NCBI GenBank assembly: GCA_039198835.1
Contig: JBCCTH010000053.1
Location: 1-14,463 of the forward strand
Reading direction: 5' to 3'
DNA from: Shimia_B sp039198835
Lineage (GTDB): Bacteria > Pseudomonadota > Alphaproteobacteria > Rhodobacterales > Rhodobacteraceae
Length of the DNA: 14,463 nt
Numbering within the stretch: position 1 is the stretch's first letter; every line of letters starts with the position of its first letter. Positions 1 to 6,746 of the stretch are shown here, piece by piece. A program made the translations under genes and the position numbers. Below the pieces are notes generated by a model. The model did not search any database, was not told the origin of the DNA, and saw nothing but the letters and a program-made list of their open reading frames with translations.

Positions 1-201
1 CCCATAAAGAACAGTCAGGCTCGCCTGCGCGGCCGCGACCGGCGCGGCAGGGGCAACATTGGCCGCGCCAGAAGAGGCCGCCAGATAGCCCGAAATCCAC
101 GCCTGTTGCAGCGGCGTCATCGTGCCGATGAGCGCTTCCATCTGCGCCATTTGCTCGGCGCTCAGGGGCGCAAGATTGTGAGGTATTTCTCTTAAGAACA
201 C
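1..201 (-). CDS. cysJ: NADPH-sulfite reductase flavoprotein alpha subunit, N-terminal part (cut by window edge)
   Basis: Only the first 67 residues lie in the window. CysJ carries FAD and FMN and passes electrons from NADPH to the CysI hemoprotein in the six-electron reduction of sulfite to sulfide. The visible part has the CysJ N-terminal signature: a PLSAEQMAQME stretch, then TPLQQAWISGYLA (E. coli CysJ has TPTQLAWVSGYF), an Ala/Pro-rich linker, and the start of the flavodoxin domain at LTVLYG. I chose the GTG at 201-199 because a GAAAGG ribosome site (215-210) sits 8 bases upstream and family similarity begins soon after. The start is 16 bases past the cysH stop, so it is the fourth gene of the cysG-I-H-J operon. 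The gene continues beyond position 1, so its completeness cannot be judged. The identification is fairly firm for so short a piece because both motif and context agree. Confidence 0.82.
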   Translation of the reverse strand, partial: MFLREIPHNLAPLSAEQMAQMEALIGTMTPLQQAWISGYLAASSGAANVAPAAPVAAAQASLTVLYG

Positions 202-217
202 GGGGGAAGCCTTTCGC

Positions 218-925
218 TCATGGGCTTGGCGCAGAGGGTGAAGGATGCAGACCACATTCGCGCAGAAGGCCGCCGAAGCGTGTCTCTTCCTCGCGCATGC
301 CGTCTTCGAGGGGGCGCGTGGTGTGGGTGTCACCCACGCTCACATAACCCTCTTCCCATAGCGGATGATAAGGGAGGTCATTGGCCTTGAGATAGGCATG
401 GATATCGCGGTTCGTCCAATCGACGAGGGGGTGAACGCGCATGCGCGCGCCTTGCGCTTCGATGATCTGACGGCCCTGCCGGCTTTCGGATTGTGCGCGC
501 CGCACACCTGAAAACCAGGTGCGCGCGCCCAGGTCATTGAGCATCCGCTCCATCGGCTCGACCTTGTTCATGCGATTATAGGTGCGGATGCCCTCGGCCC
601 CCTGCCGCCAGAGCTGACCATATTTCACTTCTTGCCAGGCGGGGCTGATATCAGATCGCGCGATCTGGAGGTTGAGCGAGAGCCGCGCCGAGAGCGTCTC
701 GATAAACTGGTAGGTTTCAGGGAAGAGATAGCCCGTATCAATCAGAACCACGGGGATCTTGGGCCGCGCCTGTGTCATAAGGTGCAGCATCACCGCCGCC
801 TGCACCCCAAAGCTTGATGAAACAACATGGACGGCTGGAAGATGCTCCAGCGCCCAAAGCACCCGCGCTTGCGGTGTCGCTTTGGTCAGCGCGGCGTTCA
901 CCTCAGCGAGATCGAAATCTGTCAT
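218..925 (-). CDS. cysH: Phosphoadenylyl-sulfate (PAPS) reductase
   Basis: A 235-residue cytoplasmic enzyme that reduces PAPS to sulfite and adenosine 3',5'-bisphosphate using thioredoxin or glutaredoxin. The adenylate-binding SFG.Q motif is near residues 38-42, the DTGYLFPETY block near 63-72, and the C-terminal signature EEETRFGGLLRECGLH ends near 227, with catalytic Cys224. That is the only cysteine in the protein. The two Cys-Cys pairs that hold the 4Fe-4S cluster of APS reductases are absent, which points to PAPS rather than APS as substrate and so to a need for APS kinase elsewhere in the genome. The ATG overlaps the cysI stop by four bases (ATGA), giving translational coupling. The C-terminal tail after GLH is about 8 residues, rich in Pro and Ser. 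Confidence 0.95.
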   Translation of the reverse strand: MTDFDLAEVNAALTKATPQARVLWALEHLPAVHVVSSSFGVQAAVMLHLMTQARPKIPVVLIDTGYLFPETYQFIETLSARLSLNLQIARSDISPAWQEVKYGQLWRQGAEGIRTYNRMNKVEPMERMLNDLGARTWFSGVRRAQSESRQGRQIIEAQGARMRVHPLVDWTNRDIHAYLKANDLPYHPLWEEGYVSVGDTHTTRPLEDGMREEETRFGGLLRECGLHPSPSAPSP

Positions 926-2634
926 GAGTGAAAGTCTCTTTTTGACACGACGACTTCCGAGACAACGCCAGTCCGGATGACGTAGTCACCAAAGCACTCG
1001 CCGGCCCCTCTTTCGCGCGCCCAAAGCCCGATGAGCCGGTCAAGCTCTTCGAGGATCACCTCGGGAGATTTGTTTTCCAAATGCAGCTTGGGGATGCGCG
1101 TGCCCACATCGTTGCCGCCGAGATAAAGATTGTATTTGCCGGGGCCTTTGCCGACGAGCCCCGCCTCCGCGAGCATCGCGCGCCCGCATCCGTTGGGGCA
1201 GCCGACCACGCGCAAGATGATGTGATCTTGAGCGATGTCATGCTTTGCCAGGATCGCCTCGACGGACCCCACCAGATCAGGCAAGAAGCGCTCGGCCTCG
1301 GCCATCGCCAGCGGGCAGGTCGGCAGCGCAACGCAGGCCATCGAATTCTTCAGTTGCGGCGTATCGAAATCGCTCATGAGCCCGTGAGCCCGCGCGATCG
1401 CTTCGATTTCAGCGCGATCCTCCTGCGCCACACCCGCGATGATCAGGTTCTGGTTCGCCGTCATCCTGAAATCGCCCTTGTGAATTTCGGCGATCTTCCT
1501 GAGCCCGGTCTTGAGCGGCGCGTTGGGCAGTTCTTTGATGCGCCCCGACAGGATATAAAGCGTCAAGTGATGCTTGCCGTCGACGCCTTCAACCCAGCCA
1601 AAACGGTCACCCCGGCTCGTAAACTCATAGGGGCGGCTCGGCGCGAAACGCACCCCCGCCCGCTTTTCAACCTCGGCTTTGAAAACATCCACGCCGACAC
1701 GGTCGAGGGTGTATTTCGTCTTGGCGTTCTTGCGATTGACGCGGTTGCCCCAGTCTCGTTGGACACTCACAACATGCTCGGCCACCGCGAGCGTGTGCTC
1801 GAGCGGGATGAACCCGAAATCATCGGCCTTGCGCGGGTAAGTGGCCGTATCGCCGTGTGTCATCGCGAGGCCGCCACCCACGAGCACATTCCAGCCGATG
1901 AGCTTGCCGTTCTCGGCAATGGCCACGAAATTAAGGTCGTTGGCATGCACATCGACCTCATTGTTCGGCGGGATACTCACCGTCGTCTTGAACTTCCGGG
2001 GCAGATACGTCTCACCCAGGATCGGCTCTTCGGTGGTCTTCTGCTTTTCGCCATCGAGCCAGATTTCAGCATAGGCTTTGGTGTTGGGCAAAAGATGCTC
2101 CGAGATCCGCTTTGACCATTCATAGGCCTCCTGATGAAGCTCGGATTCCACCGGGTTCGTCGTGCAAAGCACGTTGCGGTTGACGTCGCCCGCCGTCGCG
2201 ATGCTGTCGATCCCCGCCGAATTGATCACTTTGTGCATGTCTTTGATGTCGGGCTTGAGCACGCCGTGAAACTGAAAGGTCTGGCGTGTCGTCAGGCGCA
2301 CCGAGCCATACATCGTATGCTCTTCGGCGAAGCGTTCGATCGTCAGCCATTGAGCTGGCGTGATGATCCCGCCCGGCATGCGCGCGCGCAGCATCACATT
2401 GTGAAGCGGTTCGAGCTTTTGAGCCGCGCGCTCGGCGCGGATATCGCGATCATCCTGCTGATACATGCCGTGAAAGCGGATGAGCTGGAAGTTGTCCGGG
2501 CTGAAGCCGCCGGTGACCCTGTCGCCGAGATCATCCGTGATCGTGCCGCGCAAGAAGTTCGATTGCTTCTTCATGCGCTCGTTATCGGCAAGCTTGCCCT
2601 CTACGATCTTGGGGGCGCTGGTTTCATCGAGCAT
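922..2634 (-). CDS. cysI: NADPH-sulfite reductase hemoprotein beta subunit
   Basis: A 570-residue protein, the same length as E. coli CysI and similar along its whole length. It holds siroheme coupled to a 4Fe-4S cluster and reduces sulfite to sulfide with electrons from CysJ. Cluster and siroheme ligands are Cys434, Cys440, Cys479 and Cys483, in the motifs CVALPTC and CPNGC, at exactly the E. coli numbers. The sulfite-binding basic residues are present too: Arg83, Arg153, and the two lysines of LPRKFK near 214-216. The frame is open upstream to 2820, but that extension is Arg/Ser/Pro-rich read-through inside cysG. The ATG at 2634 gives the family start, beginning MLDETSAPKIVEGKL. The gene overlaps the end of cysG by 11 bases and the start of cysH by 4. 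Siroheme comes from the product of the gene directly upstream. Confidence 0.97.
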   Translation of the reverse strand: MLDETSAPKIVEGKLADNERMKKQSNFLRGTITDDLGDRVTGGFSPDNFQLIRFHGMYQQDDRDIRAERAAQKLEPLHNVMLRARMPGGIITPAQWLTIERFAEEHTMYGSVRLTTRQTFQFHGVLKPDIKDMHKVINSAGIDSIATAGDVNRNVLCTTNPVESELHQEAYEWSKRISEHLLPNTKAYAEIWLDGEKQKTTEEPILGETYLPRKFKTTVSIPPNNEVDVHANDLNFVAIAENGKLIGWNVLVGGGLAMTHGDTATYPRKADDFGFIPLEHTLAVAEHVVSVQRDWGNRVNRKNAKTKYTLDRVGVDVFKAEVEKRAGVRFAPSRPYEFTSRGDRFGWVEGVDGKHHLTLYILSGRIKELPNAPLKTGLRKIAEIHKGDFRMTANQNLIIAGVAQEDRAEIEAIARAHGLMSDFDTPQLKNSMACVALPTCPLAMAEAERFLPDLVGSVEAILAKHDIAQDHIILRVVGCPNGCGRAMLAEAGLVGKGPGKYNLYLGGNDVGTRIPKLHLENKSPEVILEELDRLIGLWARERGAGECFGDYVIRTGVVSEVVVSKRDFHS

Positions 2635-4009
2635 GGCGGGCTTCCTTGAGGAGGGCTTGCTGGGCGGCGGCTGCGCGCGGGGCGAGGCCGATGAATAGGA
2701 TCGCGGGGCCCTGCCCTTCGAGGAGCTCGGGCAAGTCGGCGAGCGTCGCGGGTAAGGTCCGCTGATCGGCGCGCGATGCGTTGAAGACGAGCGTGATCGG
2801 CGTGGTGGCGGGCGCGCCATGCATCATCATGCGCCCCTGCACAAAGCGCGCCGCCGTGCGGAACATATAGATCGCCGCCACAGCGCCCGGCGTGGCCAGC
2901 GCGCGCCAATCGTGATCGGCGAAACCTTCGAGATCACGCCCTGTCAGAAACTGAAGCGCCGAGTTCCTGCCACGCCGCGTGAGGCTCACGCCCATCCCGG
3001 CGGCGGCCGCGACCGCTGCTGTGATCCCGGGGACGATGTCAAACCCGATGCTGGCCTCGGTGAGCGCGTCGATTTCTTCATCAAGCCGGCCAAAGACCCC
3101 GCTATCTCCGCTTTTGAGCCGCACCACGCGCGCCGCCGCGCCGTGCCGCACCAAAAGCGCATTGATGTCTTCCTGCTTCCAGGATGGGCCGAAGCCCGAT
3201 TTGGCGACCGAGATGATATCAGCCTCGCGCCGCGCGAGCTCTAGAATATCAGTGGTGACGAGACCGTCATGGATTACGACATCCGCGTCATGGAGCGCCT
3301 TGCGCGCCTTGAGCGTCAGAAGTTCGGGATCGCCCGGGCCTGCCCCCACGAAGCTGACATGCCCGCGGGCCGCCCGCTCGTTCACGTGGTCGGAGAGAAG
3401 ATCATAAAGGGCTGCTTCGACGGCCCCTTTGCCTTTCGCATGGGCCTTTGGGCCGCGATCAAAGTAATAATCGCGCCAGAAGGCGCGGCGGCGCGCGCCT
3501 TGGGGGATGATTTCAACGATATCGCGGAAGGCCTGCCCGATGCGCGCGAGGGGCCCCGTGGCGGCGGGCAACAACTCTTCCACCTCGGCTTTGATCTTCC
3601 TTGCCAGCACAGGTGCGGCGCCCTCTGTGCCGATGGCCACGGTGACCGGGTCACGGTCAACGATTGCGGGCGTTATGAAATCGCTCGCTTCAAGGTTATC
3701 CACGACGAGCGTTTTGACCCCCGCCGCCCGCCCGAGCGCGGCGACGGGCAGGTCGAGCGCCTCATCATCATTGGCCGCATAAAGCAGGAGCGCGCCTTCA
3801 AGATCGGGTGCCGCAAGCGGGCGCTCCTGGAAGACAACGCGCCCCTGAGCGTGCCAGGCGCGCACCGTCTCGGACGCATCACTTGCGAAAACATGAATGT
3901 CCGCCTCGGTTTTCAGAAGCAGACGCAGCTTGGCCACGGCGCAATCCTGCGCCCCTGACACCACAATCCGGGCCCCGCGTGTGTCAAAAAAGATGGGAAA
4001 ATGGCGCAC
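2624..4009 (-). CDS. cysG: Siroheme synthase (uroporphyrinogen-III methyltransferase / precorrin-2 dehydrogenase / sirohydrochlorin ferrochelatase)
   Basis: A 461-residue trifunctional enzyme that turns uroporphyrinogen III into siroheme, the cofactor of CysI. The N-terminal half is the precorrin-2 oxidase/ferrochelatase module and the C-terminal half is the SUMT methyltransferase (VGAGPGDPELLTLKA near 221-235). I start it at the GTG at 4009, with AGGAG seven bases upstream, not at the frame's earlier start at 4069. With that start, Asp104, Asp248, Lys270 and Met382 fall at exactly the Salmonella CysG numbers. Deviations: the NAD motif usually reading GGG is SGAQ (18-21), the position of Ser128 is Thr, and the methyltransferase block reads LKSGDSGVFGR where LKGGDPFIFGR is usual. 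It is the first gene of the operon and overlaps cysI by 11 bases, so siroheme supply is tied to sulfite reductase production. Confidence 0.95.
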   Translation of the reverse strand: MRHFPIFFDTRGARIVVSGAQDCAVAKLRLLLKTEADIHVFASDASETVRAWHAQGRVVFQERPLAAPDLEGALLLYAANDDEALDLPVAALGRAAGVKTLVVDNLEASDFITPAIVDRDPVTVAIGTEGAAPVLARKIKAEVEELLPAATGPLARIGQAFRDIVEIIPQGARRRAFWRDYYFDRGPKAHAKGKGAVEAALYDLLSDHVNERAARGHVSFVGAGPGDPELLTLKARKALHDADVVIHDGLVTTDILELARREADIISVAKSGFGPSWKQEDINALLVRHGAAARVVRLKSGDSGVFGRLDEEIDALTEASIGFDIVPGITAAVAAAAGMGVSLTRRGRNSALQFLTGRDLEGFADHDWRALATPGAVAAIYMFRTAARFVQGRMMMHGAPATTPITLVFNASRADQRTLPATLADLPELLEGQGPAILFIGLAPRAAAAQQALLKEARHAR

Positions 4010-4016
4010 CGGCTGG

Positions 4017-4021
4017 CTCCT
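4017..4021 (-). promoter_or_regulatory. Ribosome binding site that fixes the cysG GTG start
   Basis: An AGGAG core on the minus strand with a seven-base spacer to the GTG at 4009-4007. It decides between this start and the in-frame start 60 bases further upstream, which would add an N-terminal extension not seen in the family. Confidence 0.75.
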
Positions 4022-4043
4022 CGCATTGGCTGAAGCAGAAGTA

Positions 4044-4096
4044 GAACACCTTCCCGAAAACAGGAACATCGCCCGTCAAATAAGGAACATCTTCCC
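4044..4096 (-). repeat. Three phased GAACAYC-type repeats upstream of the cys operon (possible operator array)
   Basis: On the plus strand the copies read GAACACCTTCCC (4044-4055), GAACATCGCCCG (4064-4075) and GAACATCTTCCC (4085-4096). They start 20 and 21 bases apart, about two helical turns. On the coding strand of cysG they read GGGAAGRTGTTC-like. They lie 35-87 bases before the cysG GTG, where a promoter or activator site would be expected. A TTGACG (4079-4074) between copies could be a -35 element, but I see no good -10 element at the right distance. The regulator is unknown; a sulfur-responsive regulator such as a CysB-like LysR protein is only a guess. Confidence 0.4.
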
Positions 4097-4267
4097 AGGC
4101 GCTGTGCCAAGGAAACCGAGAGTTCCGCTCTCGCGCGGAAAAAAGAACACGGTCGCCCCAAGGCAGCCCGCGACAAAACGAACGCGCGCCTCAAAAGCCG
4201 CCCGCGACGATGAAACCCTCGTCGGAACCAGCCAACGGGGGGCACACGAGACCATTTCTTTTGAAAG

Positions 4268-4352
4268 TGGTGCGGATGAGAGGACTCGAACCTCCACGCC
4301 TCGCGGCGCCAGAACCTAAATCTGGTGCGTCTACCAGTTCCGCCACATCCGC
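4268..4352 (-). tRNA. tRNA-Leu (anticodon UAG)
   Basis: The 85-base gene folds as a class II tRNA. The acceptor stem pairs GCGGATG with CATCCGC. The anticodon stem is CCAGA/TCTGG around the loop TTTAGGT, giving anticodon UAG, which reads CUN leucine codons. The long variable arm is CGCC-GCGA-GGCG, the T arm contains TTCGAGT, and the 3' CCA is encoded (4270-4268). Sequence and length closely resemble E. coli tRNA-Leu(UAG). It runs in the same direction as the cys operon but is separated from it by 258 bases. Confidence 0.97.
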
Positions 4353-4492
4353 CTGCGCGCTTTCCTAACAAAGCGTTTGCCCTGTTGCGAGCAGAAAGCG
4401 CGGGTGCGCCTGCCGTTAAAAAAGGCACGACATCAACCATTCGTTAAGCTAGCCTGCGCAAAGTAGAGCAGTTACTATTCATAGGGCGCAGC
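4353..4492. promoter_or_regulatory. Divergent upstream region of tRNA-Leu and the Hint-domain gene
   Basis: This 140-base region must hold the promoters for both flanking genes. On the plus strand TACTAT (4473-4478) is a fair -10 element, 15 bases before the ATG at 4493, but no matching -35 is visible. At 4433-4447 the sequence TCAA-N7-TTAA is one base away from the TTAA-N7-TTAA site bound by the cell-cycle regulator CtrA of alphaproteobacteria. Both readings are tentative. Confidence 0.3.
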
Positions 4493-5035
4493 ATGGAACC
4501 GAAAACGGTCTCGCGCCGCAGCGATGGGCCGGTCCTGGCGCTGCGAGCAAAACTATCGGGTTTTTGCGAGGGCACGCCCATTGTGACCCGCGATGGCCTG
4601 TTGCCGATCGAGCATCTTCATATCGGTGACAAATTGGTCACGCGGCGCGCGGGCTTGCAGGCGTTGGCCTGGATCGAGGCGCTCTTTGTGACGACCTTCG
4701 CCGTCGCCGTTGCGCCAGGTGCCATGGGCGCTGGCAAGCCTGAAAGCGAGATCATGCTCCCGGAGGGTCAGCGGTTTCTCATCCGCGATTGGCGCGCCGA
4801 GGCACTTTATGGCGGGCAGGCTGTTGGGGTTCCCGCCTGGCGGCTTGCCGATGGCACATCTTTGCGTCGGCTTGGGCCACGCACCATGCGCATTTTTCGG
4901 CTGGGTTTTGAGCGCCAGGAGGTGATTTATAGCGGCGGGCTCCAGCTCCTCGCGCAGACCAAGCGTTTCACGGTGCCTCAACCGAGATCGCGCGCAGAAC
5001 GCGCGGCAGCATCTCCGGCAAGTCTTCGGAGATAA
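4493..5035 (+). CDS. Short Hint-domain protein
   Basis: A 180-residue protein. The N-terminal half matches the Hint_2 (hedgehog/intein-type) domain common in Rhodobacterales: a Cys at residue 25 in GFCEGTPIVTRDG, then LPIEHLHIGDKLVTRRAGLQALAWI, and later RFLIRDWRAEALYG and VPAWRLADG. In self-processing Hint domains the Cys is the nucleophile and a later His assists. Here the segment where I expect that His reads LPEGQR, so splicing or self-cleavage activity is doubtful. No signal peptide or membrane segment is evident. The last 22-23 residues are encoded inside the 3' end of nnr on the opposite strand (68-base overlap), and that tail is Arg/Ala/Ser-rich. Function is unknown. Family membership is fairly sure; the exact natural C-terminus is less so. 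Confidence 0.75.
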   Translation: MEPKTVSRRSDGPVLALRAKLSGFCEGTPIVTRDGLLPIEHLHIGDKLVTRRAGLQALAWIEALFVTTFAVAVAPGAMGAGKPESEIMLPEGQRFLIRDWRAEALYGGQAVGVPAWRLADGTSLRRLGPRTMRIFRLGFERQEVIYSGGLQLLAQTKRFTVPQPRSRAERAAASPASLRR

Positions 5036-6746
5036 GACCTGCGCCAAAGGCGCGCGCGCATTCCGCATGGAGCCAAGCGCCCTTGGCCGCGGCATCCATC
5101 GCCCCGAACCCCCGCGCCAAAAGCCCCGTTATGAGCCCGGCGAGCACATCGCCGGACCCGGCCGTCGCCAACCATGGCGCGGCGCGATCATATTGCGCAG
5201 CATGGAGCGCCGCGAGACCGCGCGCATCTGCGATCACAGTGTCGGGCCCCTTGAGCAAGACGACCGCGCCGCAAGACGCGGCCGCGTCACGCACCGCATC
5301 GACCTTTGAATAAGCGGGGCCTTTCTCGGCATTGGCGCTCAAACGCGCCCCGATTTCCGGGAAAAGGCGGGCGAATTCGCCCATATGCGGCGTCAGAACG
5401 ATATCGCCATTGAGGCCCGCTAAGACTTCGGGCCGCTCGGCCAGGGCTGTCAGCGCATCGGCATCCAGCACAGCGCGCAGCGTTCGAGAGCGCGCCACGG
5501 CCTCAAGAAGCCCTGGCAGATGCTCGCCCGCGCGCGCAATCCCGAAACCTGGCCCGAGACAGACCGCGTTGATCCGGGGGTCCTCCAGACACGCGCTCAG
5601 GTCATCGGGCGTGCCAGCGCGGCGCACCATAACAGCCGTCGAGTGGACCGCGCATTCCATGAGTGCCGAGCCCGGCGCGCCCAAAGTCACAAGCCCCGCC
5701 CCGACCCGCAACGCCGCACGGGCCGCGAGCCGGGCGGCCCCTGTCGCGCCCATGGTCCCCGCCAGAACGAGCGCGTGTCCATGGCTATATTTATGCGCTG
5801 CGGGATCTGATTTGATCAAGGACGCGCCAAAGCGATGGTTGAGTGACGTGCGCGTGTCGGGAACGAGGGGCGTGGGCATCACAAGGTGCAGCCGCGCGCG
5901 GCGCTGGGCCCCGATCGCGCCCCGATCCCCCTGTGGAGGGGCGGCGCGCGTCTCAAGAACCCGCCAAGTTTCGATCCCGATGTCTTTGACGGCGATTTCC
6001 CCGCAAAGCCGCGGCCCGTCTGCCAGAAAATGCCCGGCCTTGGGCAGATCGAAAGTGACAGTAAGGGCCGCTGCTCGGCCAAAGGCGGGGGTGTCTCCAG
6101 CGCGCAATTGCCGCCCACTGTCGAGGCAAAGCCCGGAAGGCGCATCAACCGCCACGGTTCTCGATGGATAATCGTCGCCATCGATGCCGCTCATGTGGTG
6201 CAGAATGGCGCGCGCCTCTCCCGCGAGCGGGCGCGACAAACCAGCGCCAAAGAGAGCATCAACGTAGATATCCGCGAACGCCTGGCCCCGGTCGGGATGC
6301 GGCGCTCGAAAGGATGTCTCGGAAAGCGGCACCAAGCCGCCCAACTCCAACCATCGCCTGCGGTTTTCGGCAGCGTCGGGCGGCATCGCCCCACGCCCCG
6401 CAAAAGCCATGACCTCTACATCCCAGCCAAATTCATGCAGCAGCCGCGCCACAACATAACCGTCGCCGCCATTATTTCCGGGACCGCAGAGGATAACCGC
6501 ATGCCCGCGCGCTGGGAAAGCGCGCGCGCCTTGGGTGCTGAGGCCAGTCTTGCCCACCTCTTTGGTGGCTTGGTCCCATGTTGCGCTATTCCAGTCTTTT
6601 GGCGCCAATGCGGGCCATTTCTCAAAAACCGCCGCCACGATGCCGCGCCCGGCGCGCTCCATCAGTTGCAATCCGGTGACGTGCCCTGAGGCCATCGCCG
6701 CCTCTTCGATGGCGCGCATTTGGGCAGCGATGAGCAGTTCGGTCAT
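4968..6746 (-). CDS. nnr: Bifunctional NAD(P)H-hydrate epimerase / ADP-dependent NAD(P)H-hydrate dehydratase
   Basis: A 592-residue metabolite-repair enzyme. The N-terminal domain epimerises damaged NAD(P)H hydrates; the C-terminal ribokinase-like domain dehydrates the S form back to NAD(P)H using ADP. Epimerase motifs: MRAIE near 10, CGPGNNGGDGYVVARLL at 87-103, YVDALFGAGLSRP near 161-173, and AVDAPSGLCLDSG near 199-211. Dehydratase motifs: GHALVLAGTMGATGAA near 323-338, DADALTAL near 428, LTPHMGEFARLF at 451-462, LLKGPDTVIA near 498, and the catalytic GSGD at 530-533. I start it at the ATG at 6746, which gives the family-like beginning MTELLIAAQM; the frame extends 33 bases further to a GTG at 6779. 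Residues about 48-79 look like a hydrophilic insertion. The 3' end overlaps the Hint-domain gene. Confidence 0.95.
   Translation of the reverse strand: MTELLIAAQMRAIEEAAMASGHVTGLQLMERAGRGIVAAVFEKWPALAPKDWNSATWDQATKEVGKTGLSTQGARAFPARGHAVILCGPGNNGGDGYVVARLLHEFGWDVEVMAFAGRGAMPPDAAENRRRWLELGGLVPLSETSFRAPHPDRGQAFADIYVDALFGAGLSRPLAGEARAILHHMSGIDGDDYPSRTVAVDAPSGLCLDSGRQLRAGDTPAFGRAAALTVTFDLPKAGHFLADGPRLCGEIAVKDIGIETWRVLETRAAPPQGDRGAIGAQRRARLHLVMPTPLVPDTRTSLNHRFGASLIKSDPAAHKYSHGHALVLAGTMGATGAARLAARAALRVGAGLVTLGAPGSALMECAVHSTAVMVRRAGTPDDLSACLEDPRINAVCLGPGFGIARAGEHLPGLLEAVARSRTLRAVLDADALTALAERPEVLAGLNGDIVLTPHMGEFARLFPEIGARLSANAEKGPAYSKVDAVRDAAASCGAVVLLKGPDTVIADARGLAALHAAQYDRAAPWLATAGSGDVLAGLITGLLARGFGAMDAAAKGAWLHAECARAFGAGLISEDLPEMLPRVLRAISVEAP

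Larger units (their letters stand above)
4010..4267. other. Intergenic region between tRNA-Leu and cysG
   Basis: This 258-base stretch contains no convincing gene. It holds the phased repeats at 4044-4096, the cysG ribosome site, and a small hairpin with arms CGAGAG (4118-4123) and CTCTCG (4129-4134). In the cysG direction a T run comes before that hairpin, not after it, so it is not a normal terminator for the tRNA. Short frames crossing this region and the tRNA look like non-coding read-through. Confidence 0.6.

Noticed and set aside
1081..2115. Long open frame (344 codons) on the plus strand inside cysI
   Set aside because: It is fully antisense to a near-perfect CysI match. Its translation is rich in Arg, His and Asp with no recognisable domain, typical of a GC-rich shadow frame.
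2635..2820. Upstream extension of the cysI frame to 2820
   Set aside because: The extra 62 residues are Arg/Ser/Pro-rich and lie within cysG. The ATG at 2634 gives the exact family start and length.
3269..3958. 229-codon plus-strand frame inside cysG
   Set aside because: Antisense shadow of the methyltransferase and ferrochelatase domains; no independent ribosome site or domain.
4118..4134. Hairpin CGAGAG-TTCCG-CTCTCG as a terminator of the tRNA
   Set aside because: On the minus strand the T run comes before the hairpin, so it lacks the form of an intrinsic terminator in that direction.
4076..4319. Short frames overlapping the tRNA-Leu gene on both strands
   Set aside because: Their sequences (EVRVLSSAP and DERTRTSTPRGART-like) are translations of the tRNA itself, a well-known annotation artefact.
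5332..6689. Long plus-strand frames (279 and 267 codons) inside nnr
   Set aside because: They are antisense to conserved epimerase and dehydratase motifs and have low-complexity Arg/Ala/Pro/Ser content.
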